The notes: generated from the sequence alone by a model not told the origin. 64,000 bases of DNA from Chelativorans intermedius (GCF_025398255.1 NZ_JAODNW010000013.1:1-64000), one strand, 5' to 3'. Counted from the first letter of the stretch, positions 35,719-45,258 are shown. Numbers and translations are program-made.

Positions 35719-36656
35719 TGAGCGCCGCACGCCCGGCCTGGGACGAGGCCTATAATTTCGCCTATCTCGACGAGCAGACCAAGCGCATGATCCGCCGCGC
35801 CCTTCTCAAGGCGCTGGCCGTGCCCGGCTATCAGGTGCCCTTCGGCGGCCGCGAGATGCCGCTCGCCTACGGCTGGGGCACCGGCGGCATGCAGGTGACG
35901 GCAAGCGTCATCGGCCCTTCCGACACGCTGAAGGTGATCGACCAGGGGGCGGACGACACCACCAACGCGGTCTCCATCCGCCGCTTCTTCCAGCGCGTGA
36001 CGGGCGTGAACACCACGGAGGCGACCGAACAGGCTGACATCATCCAGACCCGCCACCGCATTCCCGAGGTGCCGCTCAGGGAGGGGCAGATTCTCGTCTA
36101 TCAGGTGCCGCAGCCCGAACCCCTGCGCAAGCTGGAGCCGCGCGAGACGGAGACGCGCAAGATGCACGGCTTCGGCGAATACGGCCTGATGCATGTGCGC
36201 CTCTACGAGGATATTGCCCGCTTCGGCCACATCGCCACCACCTACAGCTATCCGGTGATGGTCAATGGCCGTTACCTGATGTCGCCCACGCCGATTCCCA
36301 AGTTCGACAATCCGAAGATGCGGAACAACCCGGCCATCCAGCTGTTCGGCGCCGGGCGGGAGAAGCGCATCTACGCCATTCCGCCCTATACGCGCGTCGA
36401 GAGCCTCGATTTCGAGGATCATCCCTTCGAGGTGCAGCGCTGGCCGCATGCCTGCGCGCTGTGCGGGTCGCGCGAAAGCTATCTCGACGAGGTGGTGCTG
36501 GACGATAGCGGCGGGCGCATGTTCGTCTGCTCCGACACCCACTATTGCGCCACGCGGCGCGCGGCGGGCCATTCGGGCGCCATGGCGGAGGGCTCCGTCG
36601 CGCGCGCCCTGGCCCCCTCCGCCGGCAAGCAGGAGGACAGCCATGAGCGCGCTTGA
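35718..36656 (+). CDS. phnJ: PhnJ, C-P lyase radical SAM enzyme
   Basis: 312 aa from the ATG at 35718 (an in-frame GTG at 35715 is less likely). Cys246, Cys249, Cys271 and Cys277 have exactly the spacing of E. coli PhnJ 241, 244, 266 and 272, i.e. three 4Fe-4S ligands plus the thiyl-radical Cys. Landmarks: AYNFAYLDEQTKRMIRRALLKALAVPGYQVPF, YGWGTGGMQVTASVIG, HGFGEYGLMHVRLYEDI. It cleaves the C-P bond to a hydrocarbon and a cyclic ribose phosphate. The 3' end overlaps phnK by 14 bp. Confidence 0.96.
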   Translation: MSAARPAWDEAYNFAYLDEQTKRMIRRALLKALAVPGYQVPFGGREMPLAYGWGTGGMQVTASVIGPSDTLKVIDQGADDTTNAVSIRRFFQRVTGVNTTEATEQADIIQTRHRIPEVPLREGQILVYQVPQPEPLRKLEPRETETRKMHGFGEYGLMHVRLYEDIARFGHIATTYSYPVMVNGRYLMSPTPIPKFDNPKMRNNPAIQLFGAGREKRIYAIPPYTRVESLDFEDHPFEVQRWPHACALCGSRESYLDEVVLDDSGGRMFVCSDTHYCATRRAAGHSGAMAEGSVARALAPSAGKQEDSHERA

Positions 36657-37452
36657 GGCGGTCACCGCGCCACGGGCCGCTGTGCGCCCGCTGCTGCGGG
36701 TCTGCGGCCTGTCGAAATCCTATGGCGAGACGGTGGGATGCGTGGATGTCTCCTTCACGCTTTATCCGGGCGAGGTGATCGGCATCGTCGGCGAGTCGGG
36801 CTCCGGCAAGTCGACGCTCCTCAACCTGCTGTGCGCGCAGCTCGAACCGGATGCCGGCACGGTGGAATACGATGTCGGTGGCGAGGGACTGCGCGATGTC
36901 TTCTGCCTCCCCGAGCCGCAGCGGCGCCGGCTGATGCGTACGGACTGGGGCCTCGTGCACCAGAACCCGCGCGACGGCCTGCGCATGGATGTCTCGGCCG
37001 GCGGCAATGTCGGCGAGCGGCTGATGGCCGTCGGTGCCCGCCACTATGGGGCCATCCGCGGCGAGGCGCTCGACTGGCTGTCCAGGGTCGAACTCGACGG
37101 CGGGCGCATCGACGACCGGCCGAAGCACTTCTCTGGCGGCATGCAGCAGCGCCTGCAGATCGCGCGCAACCTGGTGACGCGGCCGCGACTGGTCTTCATG
37201 GACGAACCGACGGGCGGCCTCGACGTCTCGGTGCAGGCGCGTCTGCTCGATCTGCTGCGCGGGCTGGTGCGCGAGATGGGCATCGCCGCCGTCGTCGTGA
37301 CGCACGACCTGGCGGTGGTGCGCCTTCTTGCCGACCGGCTGATGGTCATGCGCCGCGGCCGGGTGGTGGAAGAGGGGCTGACGGACCAGGTTCTGGACGA
37401 TCCGCACCACCCCTACACCCAGCTTCTCGTCTCCTCGGTTCTGCAGGTCTAG
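36643..37452 (+). CDS. phnK: PhnK, C-P lyase-associated ABC ATPase
   Basis: 269 aa from the ATG at 36643 with the strong SD AGGAGGA inside phnJ. Walker [32 protein letters not shown] (PhnK hallmark), signature FSGGMQQR, Walker [14 protein letters not shown], switch VVTHD. PhnK docks on the PhnGHIJ core and is thought to support phosphonate turnover rather than transport. Gap to phnL is 2 bp. Confidence 0.95.
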   Translation: MSALEAVTAPRAAVRPLLRVCGLSKSYGETVGCVDVSFTLYPGEVIGIVGESGSGKSTLLNLLCAQLEPDAGTVEYDVGGEGLRDVFCLPEPQRRRLMRTDWGLVHQNPRDGLRMDVSAGGNVGERLMAVGARHYGAIRGEALDWLSRVELDGGRIDDRPKHFSGGMQQRLQIARNLVTRPRLVFMDEPTGGLDVSVQARLLDLLRGLVREMGIAAVVVTHDLAVVRLLADRLMVMRRGRVVEEGLTDQVLDDPHHPYTQLLVSSVLQV

Positions 37453-37454
37453 CC

Positions 37455-38150
37455 ATGACAGCGCTCATTGCCGTTTCCGGCCTTTCCAAGGAATTCGTGC
37501 TGCACACCCAAGGCGGCGCGCGCATTGCCGTCTTCGAGGGGCTCGACCTTGAGGTGAGGGGCGGGGAATGCGTGTGCCTGCACGGGCCTTCCGGCGCCGG
37601 CAAGTCGACGCTGCTGCGCGCGCTCTACGCCAATTACAAGCCCTCCGCCGGCCATGTGCGGGTGCTGCACGACGGCCGCCATGTCGACCTCACACGCGCC
37701 GAACCGCGCGAGATCGTGGAGGTGCGGCGCCGCAGCGTGGGCTATGTAAGCCAGTTCCTGCGCGTCATTCCGCGCGTGCCGGCGCTGGATGTGGTGGCCG
37801 AGCCCGCAAGGACGGCCGGCCTGCCGGATGCCGAGGCGCGGGCGCGCGCCCTGCTTGCCCGGCTCAACATTCCAGAAAGGCTCTGGAGCCTGGCGCCGGC
37901 CACCTTCTCCGGCGGCGAGCAGCAGCGGGTGAACGTCGCCCGCGGCTTCGTGCTCGACTATCCGATCCTGCTACTCGACGAGCCCACGGCCTCCCTCGAT
38001 GCCGCGAACCGGCAGGTGGTGGTGGAGCTTATCCTCCAGGCCAAGGCGCGCGGCGCGGCTGTCGTCGGTATCTTCCACGACGAGCAGGTGCGCGGCCAGG
38101 TGGCGGACCGGCTGTTCGAGGTCGCAAGCTTTCGGAGAAACGCGGCGTGA
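37455..38150 (+). CDS. phnL: PhnL, C-P lyase-associated ABC ATPase
   Basis: 231 aa. Walker [10 protein letters not shown], signature FSGGEQQR, Walker [14 protein letters not shown]; the [20 protein letters not shown] stretch is typical of PhnL. It forms a second ATPase layer on the C-P lyase core together with PhnK. The 3' end overlaps the likely GTG start of phnM (GTGA). Confidence 0.95.
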   Translation: MTALIAVSGLSKEFVLHTQGGARIAVFEGLDLEVRGGECVCLHGPSGAGKSTLLRALYANYKPSAGHVRVLHDGRHVDLTRAEPREIVEVRRRSVGYVSQFLRVIPRVPALDVVAEPARTAGLPDAEARARALLARLNIPERLWSLAPATFSGGEQQRVNVARGFVLDYPILLLDEPTASLDAANRQVVVELILQAKARGAAVVGIFHDEQVRGQVADRLFEVASFRRNAA

Positions 38151-39295
38151 ACGGGGAGATGGTTCTGGCCGGCGGGCGGATCGTGCTCGACCATGCGGTG
38201 ATCGCCGGCGCGGTGCAGGTCGCCGCCGGCTGCATCCGCAGCGTGGACGAGGGCCGCACGAACGTGCCCGGCGCCATCGACCTCGAAGGCGACTATCTCC
38301 TCCCCGGCCTGATCGACGTGCATACCGATCACCTGGAAAAGCACGTCTTCCCGCGCGCCCATGTGCGCTGGGACGTAATGCGGGCGGTCATGGCGCACGA
38401 TGCGCAGGTCATTGGCGGCGGCGTCACGACGGTGTTCGATTCGCTGTGCGTCGGGGCGACGGTGCGCAATCCCGAACGCCGCGAGGTCCTGGCGCCGATG
38501 CTCGACGCGCTGGAGGTGGCCGGCGCCAACGCCATGCTCAGGGCCGAGCATCTGGTGCATCTGCGCTGCGAGATCACCGACCCGGAAACGCCGGCCCTGC
38601 TCGGCGCCAATGTCGGGCGCGACATCGTGCGCGTGGTCTCGGTCATGGAGCATGTGCCGGGCAAGCGCCAGAGCCGCGACCTGAACAACTATGTGCTGCG
38701 CCGCATGGCGGAAACCGGCAAGGCCCGCGCCGTCGTGGAGCGCGAGACGCAGGCGCTGGTCGAAGAGCTGGAGGCCGCCTCGCCAGAGGTGCGCCGCGCC
38801 GTGGTGGCTCTTGCGCAAGGCCGCAGGCTGCCGCTGTTCAGCCATGACGATGCGACGCGCGCGCACATTCACCTGGCGCTGAGGGAAGGAGTCGGCGTGG
38901 CCGAGTTTCCGGTCAGCCTGGAGGCGGCGCGCGAAGCGCGGGCGGCGGGCATGCGCATCGTGGCCGGCGCGCCCAACATGCTGCGCGGGGGATCGCAATC
39001 GGGCAATGTCGCCGTGCGCGATCTTCTGGCCGAAGGGCTGGTTGACATTCTCGCCTCCGACTATGTGCCGCGTTCGCTGCTCGACTGCGTGTTCCTGCTT
39101 GCCTCGGGTCGGGTGCCGGGCATCAGCCTGCCGCAGGCGGTGCGGATGGTCACGCAGGCGCCGGCCCGCGCTTGCGGCCTCGAAGACAGGGGACGGATCC
39201 TGGCCGGGCTGAGGGCCGATCTCGTGCAGGTGCGTCTGGTCGGCGGCTTTCCCGTCGTCCGCTCGGTGTGGCGCGGTGGCCGGCGCGTGCACTGA
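38147..39295 (+). CDS. phnM: PhnM, alpha-D-ribose 1-methylphosphonate 5-triphosphate diphosphatase
   Basis: 382 aa from the GTG that overlaps the phnL stop (SD GGAG ~10 bp upstream); an ATG at 38159 is the alternative. Amidohydrolase-fold metal motifs: [32 protein letters not shown] and ILASDYVP. It removes diphosphate from the ribose-triphosphate phosphonate made by PhnGHI(L). It is the last gene of the plus-strand phn run. The ribose bisphosphate kinase phnN usual in such loci does not appear in the window. Confidence 0.95.
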   Translation: MNGEMVLAGGRIVLDHAVIAGAVQVAAGCIRSVDEGRTNVPGAIDLEGDYLLPGLIDVHTDHLEKHVFPRAHVRWDVMRAVMAHDAQVIGGGVTTVFDSLCVGATVRNPERREVLAPMLDALEVAGANAMLRAEHLVHLRCEITDPETPALLGANVGRDIVRVVSVMEHVPGKRQSRDLNNYVLRRMAETGKARAVVERETQALVEELEAASPEVRRAVVALAQGRRLPLFSHDDATRAHIHLALREGVGVAEFPVSLEAAREARAAGMRIVAGAPNMLRGGSQSGNVAVRDLLAEGLVDILASDYVPRSLLDCVFLLASGRVPGISLPQAVRMVTQAPARACGLEDRGRILAGLRADLVQVRLVGGFPVVRSVWRGGRRVH

Positions 39296-39361
39296 TGCTG
39301 TTTCGGGCCTGAGCGCCGCACCCGCTGTGCCCGGAGCCACGGTTATGGCTGCGGCCCTGGG

Positions 39362-39460
39362 GCATTTTGCAACCAGATGGAATCATCTGGCGCCGCACAA
39401 ATGCAGCGAAAACAAATAGATGGACCGGATCGGCGTTTCAATGAAACGACGAACCGTCTA
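39362..39460. repeat. Dispersed palindromic repeat, copy 2
   Basis: Second copy of the element at 32481-32580, in the same orientation, in the gap between convergent phnM and the acetyltransferase gene. Stems CCAGATG/CATCTGG and CGTTTC/GAAACG are kept, but the loops are inverted (GAAT, AAT). The outer stem is weaker here because one G of CCGGTC is lost (CCGTC). Its last bases TCTA supply the TAG stop of the acetyltransferase on the minus strand, so the insertion may have set the 3' end of that gene. Confidence 0.85.
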
Positions 39461-40099
39461 GCGATATTTCTCGATGAACGCCGCCACGTCGAGCGTCCTG
39501 AAATCGCAAAGAGCCGCCGCCAGCCTGTCGCGCGGCCAGTCCCAATAGGCGATGTCGAGCAGCGCCTGCTCCTGGGACTGCGTGAAGCGCCGGCGGATCG
39601 GCCGCGCCGGCACGCCGGCGACGATCGTGTAGTTGGCCACGTCCCGCGAGACGACGGCGCCGGCGCCGACCACAGCACCCGTGCCGATGGTGACGCCCGG
39701 AAGGATGGTGACGCCATGGCCGATCCACACATCGTGGCCGATGGTCACCCGGTGGTCGCGGCGCCAGTCGAAGAAGGCGGCATCGTCCTCGCCCAGGCCA
39801 TAGGCGGCGGCGCGGTAGGTCCAGTGGTGCTGGCTGGCCCGCCAGGTGGGGTGATTGCCCGGATTGATGCGCGCGCCCCGGGCGATGGAGCAGAACTTGC
39901 CGATGCTGGTCCACACAACGTGGCAGTCCTCGACGATGTAGGAATAGTCGCCCATCGAGGAGTGCAGCATCGTGGTGCCGGCGCCCACCTCCGTCCATGC
40001 GCCGAGCGTGCAGTCGATGACGTGGGCGCTTTCGTGGATGCTCGGACTTTCGCCCAGCCTCGCCGTTGCTTCCGGGCTGCCGTTCACGGTCCTGCTCAC
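39458..40099 (-). CDS. Hexapeptide-repeat acetyltransferase, phosphonate-locus type
   Basis: 213 aa from a GTG at 40099 that overlaps the phnE stop (GTGA); the frame stays open further upstream inside phnE but no gene is likely there. Left-handed beta-helix hexapeptide repeats ([52 protein letters not shown]) and the usual NPGNHPTW catalytic His region. It resembles the CAT-like xenobiotic acetyltransferases that occur in phn loci and may acetylate aminoalkylphosphonates. Its stop codon lies in repeat copy 2. Confidence 0.9.
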   Translation of the reverse strand: MSRTVNGSPEATARLGESPSIHESAHVIDCTLGAWTEVGAGTTMLHSSMGDYSYIVEDCHVVWTSIGKFCSIARGARINPGNHPTWRASQHHWTYRAAAYGLGEDDAAFFDWRRDHRVTIGHDVWIGHGVTILPGVTIGTGAVVGAGAVVSRDVANYTIVAGVPARPIRRRFTQSQEQALLDIAYWDWPRDRLAAALCDFRTLDVAAFIEKYR

Positions 40100-40956
40100 T
40101 GCACGTTCTCCATCCTGCCGATGATCCTCATGCGCAGCCGCGCGGATATGCCGTCGATCACGTAGACGGTGAGGATGATGAGAATGATGATGGACCAGGC
40201 TTCCGGCCAGCGATAGGCGTTGATGCGGTCGGCCAGCAGAAAGCCGATGCCACCCGCCCCGACGATGCCGAGGATGGTGCCGGAACGGGTATTCGATTCG
40301 AAATTGTAGAGAATGATCGACAGGATCACTGGCATGGCCTGCGGCATGATCGCGTAGCGGATAGTCTGCAGCGGCCCGCTGCCGGAGGCGCGCACGCCCT
40401 CCACCGGCTTCTTCGATGTGTTCTCGATGGCCTCGGAGAAAAGCTTCGCGCAGGTGCCGACCTCCGAGACGGCGATGGCAAGGATGCCCGCAAGCGGCCC
40501 CAGTCCGAATGCGCGGATGAAGATCAGCGCCAGGATGATCTGCTCCACCGCCCGCAACGCGTCGAAGCCGCGGCGCACGCCATGCCGCAGCCAGCCGAAG
40601 GGCATGATGTTCCTGGCACCTAGAAATGCCAGCGGAAGGGCCACCGTCGCGCCCAGCACCGTGCCCAGGAAGGCCATGGAAACGGTCTCGCCGAGACCTT
40701 TGAGGATTTCCGCCCACTCCTGCCAGCTCTGCCACAGATGCGGCGGGAACATGAAGGCGAGAATGCGTCCGAGCCGGGCAAGCCCCTCGACGATGCGCCC
40801 TGGCGAGAAGTCGAAGGCGAACAGGCACCAGCCCGTGAGACCCGCCAGAAGCAGGATCAGCCCGCCGCGCCTGATGCGCACGCCGGGTGGCGTGGCGAAG
40901 GCTGCCGGAACCTGACTGCGCGCCCGGGCGATGATAGCCTCGTGCGTCCGGCCCAT
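40096..40956 (-). CDS. phnE: PhnE2, phosphonate ABC transporter permease
   Basis: 286 aa, six hydrophobic segments. Family landmarks: [78 protein letters not shown] and [18 protein letters not shown]. It is the second permease of PhnCDE and pairs with the one at 40958-41878, 1 bp away. The two form a heterodimeric membrane channel. Confidence 0.94.
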   Translation of the reverse strand: MGRTHEAIIARARSQVPAAFATPPGVRIRRGGLILLLAGLTGWCLFAFDFSPGRIVEGLARLGRILAFMFPPHLWQSWQEWAEILKGLGETVSMAFLGTVLGATVALPLAFLGARNIMPFGWLRHGVRRGFDALRAVEQIILALIFIRAFGLGPLAGILAIAVSEVGTCAKLFSEAIENTSKKPVEGVRASGSGPLQTIRYAIMPQAMPVILSIILYNFESNTRSGTILGIVGAGGIGFLLADRINAYRWPEAWSIIILIILTVYVIDGISARLRMRIIGRMENVQ

Positions 40957-40957
40957 G

Positions 40958-41878
40958 TCACAGGCCCTTTCCGCTGATGCCGATGATACGGTGGCGCAGC
41001 TTCTCGCTCAGAAAATCCATGACGATGACCGTGGCGAAGATGATGAGGAAGAGCGCCGAGAGATCGGTGTATTCCTGCAGGGACATGGCCACCCGGATCT
41101 CCTGGCCCAGCCCGCCGGCGCCGACGAAACCGATGATGGAGGAGGCGCGCACATTGATCTCGAAACGCAGCAGCGTGTAGCTGATGACATTGGGAATGAC
41201 CTGCGGCACCACGCCGTAGCGGATCTGCCGGAACCAGTCGCCACCGCTGGCCTTCACGCCCTCCACGGGGCGCATGTCGATGTTCTCGTTGGCCTCCGAG
41301 TAGAGCTTGCCGAGCGCGCCGGTGGTGTGCAGGCCGATGGCCAGAACGCCGGCAAGCGGCCCCACGCCGAAGCAGAAGACGAAGATGAGCGCCCACACCA
41401 GCTCCGGCACTGTGCGCACGATTTCCAGATAGCGCCGCGTAAGATTGAGCACCAGACGGCTGGGCGCCAGGTTGCGTGAGGCGGGAAAGCTGAGGATGAA
41501 GGCCCCGACGACGCCCAGAGCCGTGGCCATGTAGGCAATGAGGATGGTTTCGAGAAGCAGCCGCAGCCAGGTCTGCCAGCGCCAGAACCAGTCGGCCAGA
41601 TCGGTGCCCAGGCTGTCCCAGCGCAGCACGGGCAGCGTTTTGTACAGATATTCGCCGAGGCGCGGCAGGCCGGCCCACAGGCGCCAGGCGGTCACGCGCT
41701 CGCCGGAGGGCAGCGTCACCTCGCTCACGTCGAAGAAGCCGCCCATACGGGCCGTTGCCAGGAAGGCGACGGCGAAGGCAAGCACCGAGACTGCCTGCAC
41801 GCGGCGCGCGCGGCGGCGGTGGGCGGCATAGTCGGCCTCGAACTGATGGCTGGCTGGGGATATGTCGGTGCTCGACAT
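40958..41878 (-). CDS. phnE: PhnE1, phosphonate ABC transporter permease
   Basis: 306 aa from the ATG at 41878 (MSSTDISPAS); an ATG at 41941 would add 21 residues with no typical features. Landmarks: LLLETILIAYMATALGVVGAFILSFPASRNLAP, VPELVWALIFVFCFGVGPLAGVLAIGLHTTGALGKLYSEANENID and IIGFVGAGGLGQEIRVAMS. The N-terminus is longer than in PhnE2, with an extra periplasmic loop. Neither start has a strong SD. Confidence 0.94.
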   Translation of the reverse strand: MSSTDISPASHQFEADYAAHRRRARRVQAVSVLAFAVAFLATARMGGFFDVSEVTLPSGERVTAWRLWAGLPRLGEYLYKTLPVLRWDSLGTDLADWFWRWQTWLRLLLETILIAYMATALGVVGAFILSFPASRNLAPSRLVLNLTRRYLEIVRTVPELVWALIFVFCFGVGPLAGVLAIGLHTTGALGKLYSEANENIDMRPVEGVKASGGDWFRQIRYGVVPQVIPNVISYTLLRFEINVRASSIIGFVGAGGLGQEIRVAMSLQEYTDLSALFLIIFATVIVMDFLSEKLRHRIIGISGKGL

Positions 41879-41957
41879 GGCATCGCTCGACTGGGGCAGT
41901 GCGCTTGGAAGATGGCCGCCAGGCCGCTGCCCGGCAGCCATCGGTGGCCGAAACGGC

Positions 41958-42875
41958 TCAGCCCGAACGGCGCTGCTGCTTCAGCCAGTCGCGCATCTCG
42001 ATGATCCATTCGTAGCGCGGATGGTCCACCTCGACATAGCCTCTGCCGGTCGACGTCTCGCCGCCATCCATCTGGCGGAAGGCTTCCGGGTCCTTCTCCG
42101 GCACGGCAAGCACCGCCTTCTTCATATCCTCGATCAGCGCCTCGGGCAGGTTGGCCCGCGCGGTGAAGGGGCCGGAGGTGATCTCCGGCGACTGCCAGAT
42201 GGGGCAGACGGCACCCTCCTCGATCATGCCCTTGGCCACCATGCGCTGGGGAATGCCGTTGACCTCGTTGTTCTGATAGGTGGCGGCGGCGTCGTATTGC
42301 CCGTTGACCACCCCCAGAACGCCGCTTTCATGGGCGCCGGAGAAGGGTACGGCGCTGAAGTGGGTCTGCGGATCATAGCCCTGCTTGACAAGGTTGAAGA
42401 ACGGCACCGCATAGCCGGAGGTAGAGTCGGGATCGGCGAAGGCGAGCACCTTGCCCCGGAGGTCGTCGAGCGTTTCGTAACCGGAATCGCAGCGCACCAC
42501 GATGATCGAGTAGTAGCCGGTGGAGCCGTCCTGCTGTTGCTTCGTGACGAGCGGCACGACACCGCCATTCGTCTCCGTATAGGCGGCGGCATAAGAGGAG
42601 GAGCCGAGGAAGGCGAATTCGATCTGGTCGGCCGCCAGCGCCTGAATGACGCCGTCATAGGAGCCTGCGGTGAAGATCTCGATCTCCACGCCGAGCTCCT
42701 TCTCCAGATAGGTCTCGAACGCGGTGTAGCGCGCGATGCGGTCCTTCTCGTTCTCGCCCGACAGCACGCCGAACCGCAGAACCTTGTAGCTTTCCTTCCA
42801 TTCCTGCGCGACCGCGCCCGTGCAGGCAAGACCAGCCACAAGACCAGCGGCGATGGCAATGTGTTTGCGTTTCAT
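41958..42875 (-). CDS. phnD: PhnD, phosphonate-binding periplasmic protein
   Basis: 305 aa from the ATG at 42875 with SD AGGAGAG; an upstream ATG at 42908 lacks one. Signal peptide AIAAGLVAGLACTGAVAQ. Mature landmarks: LRFGVLSGENEKDRIARYTAFETYLEKELGVEIEIFTAGSYDGVIQALAADQIEFAFLGSSSYAAA, STSGYAVPFFNL, VNGQYDAAATYQNNEV. It binds phosphonates or phosphite for PhnCE. It follows phnC on the minus strand by 53 bp. Confidence 0.95.
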   Translation of the reverse strand: MKRKHIAIAAGLVAGLACTGAVAQEWKESYKVLRFGVLSGENEKDRIARYTAFETYLEKELGVEIEIFTAGSYDGVIQALAADQIEFAFLGSSSYAAAYTETNGGVVPLVTKQQQDGSTGYYSIIVVRCDSGYETLDDLRGKVLAFADPDSTSGYAVPFFNLVKQGYDPQTHFSAVPFSGAHESGVLGVVNGQYDAAATYQNNEVNGIPQRMVAKGMIEEGAVCPIWQSPEITSGPFTARANLPEALIEDMKKAVLAVPEKDPEAFRQMDGGETSTGRGYVEVDHPRYEWIIEMRDWLKQQRRSG

Positions 42876-42928
42876 CTCTCTCTCCTGTGTTCGGCCCGGA
42901 CCGGGCACTTGAAACGGGACGAGTGCGC

Positions 42929-43750
42929 TCAGGCCGCCTCGGTGCGGGCCGGTTGCCGCGGGCGGCTGAGGGGGATGGCGGTGGAGGTGACGCGTTCATC
43001 CACCTCGGCCTCAAGGCCATCCGTGCCGTAGATCTCGCGTACCCGCGCTTGGGTGAGTTCTTCGGCAGCCCCGTCGAAATGGACCTTGCCTTCACGCATG
43101 GCCACGATGCGCTCGCAATAGGAGCGGGCTGTGTCGAGTGTGTGCAGGTTGACCAGAACGGTGATCCCGTCCTCCCGGTTGATCGCCTTGAGCGTTTCCA
43201 TCACCCGCGCGGCATTGGCCGGATCGAGCGAGGCGATGGGCTCGTCCGCCAGGAGAATCTTCGGGTTCTGCACCAGTGCCTTGGCAATGGCCACGCGTTG
43301 CTGCTGGCCGCCGGAGAGCGTGCCCGCCCGCTGCAGGGCCTGGGGGAGGAGATCGACCCGTTCGAGTGCGCGAACGGCGCGCGCTCGGTCCAGCTCGCTG
43401 AAATGAAGCACCATGGACGACAGGAACCCCTGATGGGCAACCCGCCCGATCAGGACGTTGGTCAGCACATCCATGCGCTCCACGAGGTTGAATTGCTGGA
43501 AGATCATGGCGCAGGAAGCGCGCCACAGGCGCAGCTCGCGGCCCCTCAGATGGGTGATCTCGCAGCCGCAGAAGCTGATCTTGCCCGCCGAGGGGTCGAT
43601 CAGCCGGTTGATGAGGCGCAGCAGGGTGGACTTGCCGGCCCCAGAGCGGCCGATGATGCCCACCATCTGCCCCGGCTCAATGCGAAGAGAGACGTCATCG
43701 ACCGCCAATATGTCGCCGAACTTCTTCGTTATCCCCCGTATCTCAAGCAT
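42929..43750 (-). CDS. phnC: PhnC, phosphonate ABC transporter ATPase
   Basis: 273 aa from the ATG at 43750 ([13 protein letters not shown]), placed 6 bp from SD GGGAGAG; the ATG at 43756 directly abuts it. Walker A GRSGAGKS at 34-41, [20 protein letters not shown] (PhnC hallmark), signature LSGGQQQR, Walker [13 protein letters not shown], and [14 protein letters not shown]. It is the first gene of the minus-strand phnCDE1E2-acetyltransferase run. Its AT-rich leader holds two palindromes. Confidence 0.95.
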   Translation of the reverse strand: MLEIRGITKKFGDILAVDDVSLRIEPGQMVGIIGRSGAGKSTLLRLINRLIDPSAGKISFCGCEITHLRGRELRLWRASCAMIFQQFNLVERMDVLTNVLIGRVAHQGFLSSMVLHFSELDRARAVRALERVDLLPQALQRAGTLSGGQQQRVAIAKALVQNPKILLADEPIASLDPANAARVMETLKAINREDGITVLVNLHTLDTARSYCERIVAMREGKVHFDGAAEELTQARVREIYGTDGLEAEVDERVTSTAIPLSRPRQPARTEAA

Positions 43751-43819
43751 AGACATCTCTCCCGGTGCGTCTATCTTCATTCTTCGGAGTTTATTATTCT
43801 CATTTTTTATATTTATAGT

Positions 43820-43836
43820 TATCACTGGCAGTGATA
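43820..43836. promoter_or_regulatory. 17-bp palindrome upstream of phnC
   Basis: TATCACTGGCAGTGATA has perfect 8-bp arms around one central G. It lies 70 bp upstream of the phnC start within a 233-bp AT-rich gap. Half-site TATCACTG resembles lambda-type cI operator half-sites, but no cI-like gene is in the window. It is a probable protein-binding site; the binder is unknown. Confidence 0.4.
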
Positions 43837-43902
43837 CGAATAATACACTGCTTGTGTGACACCATTATTTCACTCTATGCGGTGATTTTCAGAAGTAAAA
43901 AC

Positions 43903-43925
43903 TAGACAAATACTATATTTGTCTA
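43903..43925. promoter_or_regulatory. 23-bp inverted repeat upstream of phnC (GTCTA half-sites)
   Basis: Arms TAGACAAATA (43903-43912) and TATTTGTCTA (43916-43925) are exact reverse complements around CTA. Both carry the GTCTA/TAGAC half-site also found in the GTCTAGAC palindrome between phnF and phnG. It lies 153 bp upstream of phnC. A PhnF operator shared by both phn arms is the simplest inference; a terminator for the lysR gene ending at 43984 is possible. Confidence 0.45.
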
Positions 43926-43983
43926 TGCGTTCGTTGCGGTCGTCGAGCGGGCGTGAGGAGGGCGTGGCGAAGGCGCGCGGTCG

Positions 43984-45225
43984 TCAGAGGTCTGGGGTGG
44001 TGTTGGCAGGCCCTTGGGGGGTCTGCGGGTGTGCGGCCGCCCGCGCCACCGTGCGCAGGGTGTCGATAAACTCGCGCTGCAGGGCGGTCGGAAGCCAGCG
44101 CTTGCGGGTGGTGATGCCGATCGCGAGGCCCGGATCGTCCACCTCGAAGTCGAGCGGCGAGAGGAAGCCGGCCTGCATCTCATAGTCGATCTGGAGGGGG
44201 GAGAAGAGCGCCAGATGATCCGATTCCATCAGGATGCCGCGCGCCACGCCGAGGGAACCTGTCTCCACGCTGCGCAAGGCGGGCTTTCCCGGTGGAAAGC
44301 GGCTGGCAAGCGCGGTGAAGACCGCGCGCGAGGGCGTGCCCTCCCGCGCCATGACCCACGGGTACTCCGCAAGGTCGGAAACATCCAGATTGCGGCGCCC
44401 GGCGAGCGGGTGGCCGGCCCGCGCCACCACCGACAGGCGATAGGTGAACAGCTCCTCCTGTTCCAGCGTGCTCGATGCCAGATGGGGGCGCAGCGCCCCC
44501 ACCAGAATGTCGATGCGACCCATCTCCAGGTCGCGCAGCAGCGCCTCGTAGCGGCCCTCGGCGATCGAGAAACTGGCGAGTGCGTGGCGCGCACCGACGG
44601 CCGTGATCGCCCGTGGCACGATGCCGGTACGCGCCAGCGGCAGGGTGCCGAGCGCCACATGGCCCTCGAAGCGGCCGCGCAGCTCGCGGATCTCGGCTGC
44701 GGCGTTGTCCAGTTCGTTGAGTGCCAGGCGTGACCAGCGCGCCGCTGAAAGCCCGGCACTGGAAAGCCGGATGGCCCGGCCCGAACCCTCGAAGAGCGGT
44801 GTGCGCAAGGTGGCTTCGGCATCGCGCGCCGTACGGTGCACGGCAGGTTCGGATTGCCTGAGGATGCGGGCAGCCGCGCTGAAGCTGCCGCCTTCGGCAA
44901 AGGCGGCGAGAGCGCGCAGATGCGGCAGGGTCAGCCGCGTCTCCGCCGCCTGTCCGCCTCCCGGGCCGCGCAGGCGCGCAACTCCCGTGCGGATCAGCTC
45001 CAGCGCCCGCTGGGCACGGGCATGCACGATCCGGCCTTCGGGCGTGGCGCGGGCAGTGCCGCTCCTCGTGTCGATGAGCGGTGCGCCGAAGATGGCCTCC
45101 ATCCGCGCAAGCCCCTGCGAGGCTGCCGGTTGCGTGACGCCGATCTGCTCGGCAGCGCGGCTCATCGAGCCGAGCTGAACGCAGGCACAGAACAGCCTTA
45201 TGTGGCGCAGATTGGGATAGCTCAC
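43984..45225 (-). CDS. LysR-family regulator with two tandem HTH domains
   Basis: 413 aa, about 100 longer than usual LysR proteins. Residues 4-65 form one LysR wHTH (NLRHIRLFCACVQLGSMSRAAEQIGVTQPAASQGLARMEAIFG). A second LysR-like HTH follows at ~98-165 (LTLPHLRALAAFAEGGSFSAAARILRQSEPAVHRTARDAEATL). The effector domain starts near 190 (RGRFEGHVALGTLPLARTGIVPRAI) and runs to the end. It lies 33 bp downstream of the MetF-like gene on the same strand, so it probably belongs to the aromatic O-demethylation cluster. GbpR-like regulators with extra N-terminal HTHs are known, but this is uncommon. Confidence 0.9.
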   Translation of the reverse strand: MSYPNLRHIRLFCACVQLGSMSRAAEQIGVTQPAASQGLARMEAIFGAPLIDTRSGTARATPEGRIVHARAQRALELIRTGVARLRGPGGGQAAETRLTLPHLRALAAFAEGGSFSAAARILRQSEPAVHRTARDAEATLRTPLFEGSGRAIRLSSAGLSAARWSRLALNELDNAAAEIRELRGRFEGHVALGTLPLARTGIVPRAITAVGARHALASFSIAEGRYEALLRDLEMGRIDILVGALRPHLASSTLEQEELFTYRLSVVARAGHPLAGRRNLDVSDLAEYPWVMAREGTPSRAVFTALASRFPPGKPALRSVETGSLGVARGILMESDHLALFSPLQIDYEMQAGFLSPLDFEVDDPGLAIGITTRKRWLPTALQREFIDTLRTVARAAAHPQTPQGPANTTPDL

Positions 45226-45258
45226 CGCGCCACCTCCCGCCGCCGCCGGCGCATGCGC

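Noticed and set aside
43757-43983. Pho box (PhoB site) upstream of phnC
   Set aside because: No pair of CTGTCAT-like 7-mers with 4-bp spacing was found; the palindromes there have other sequences.
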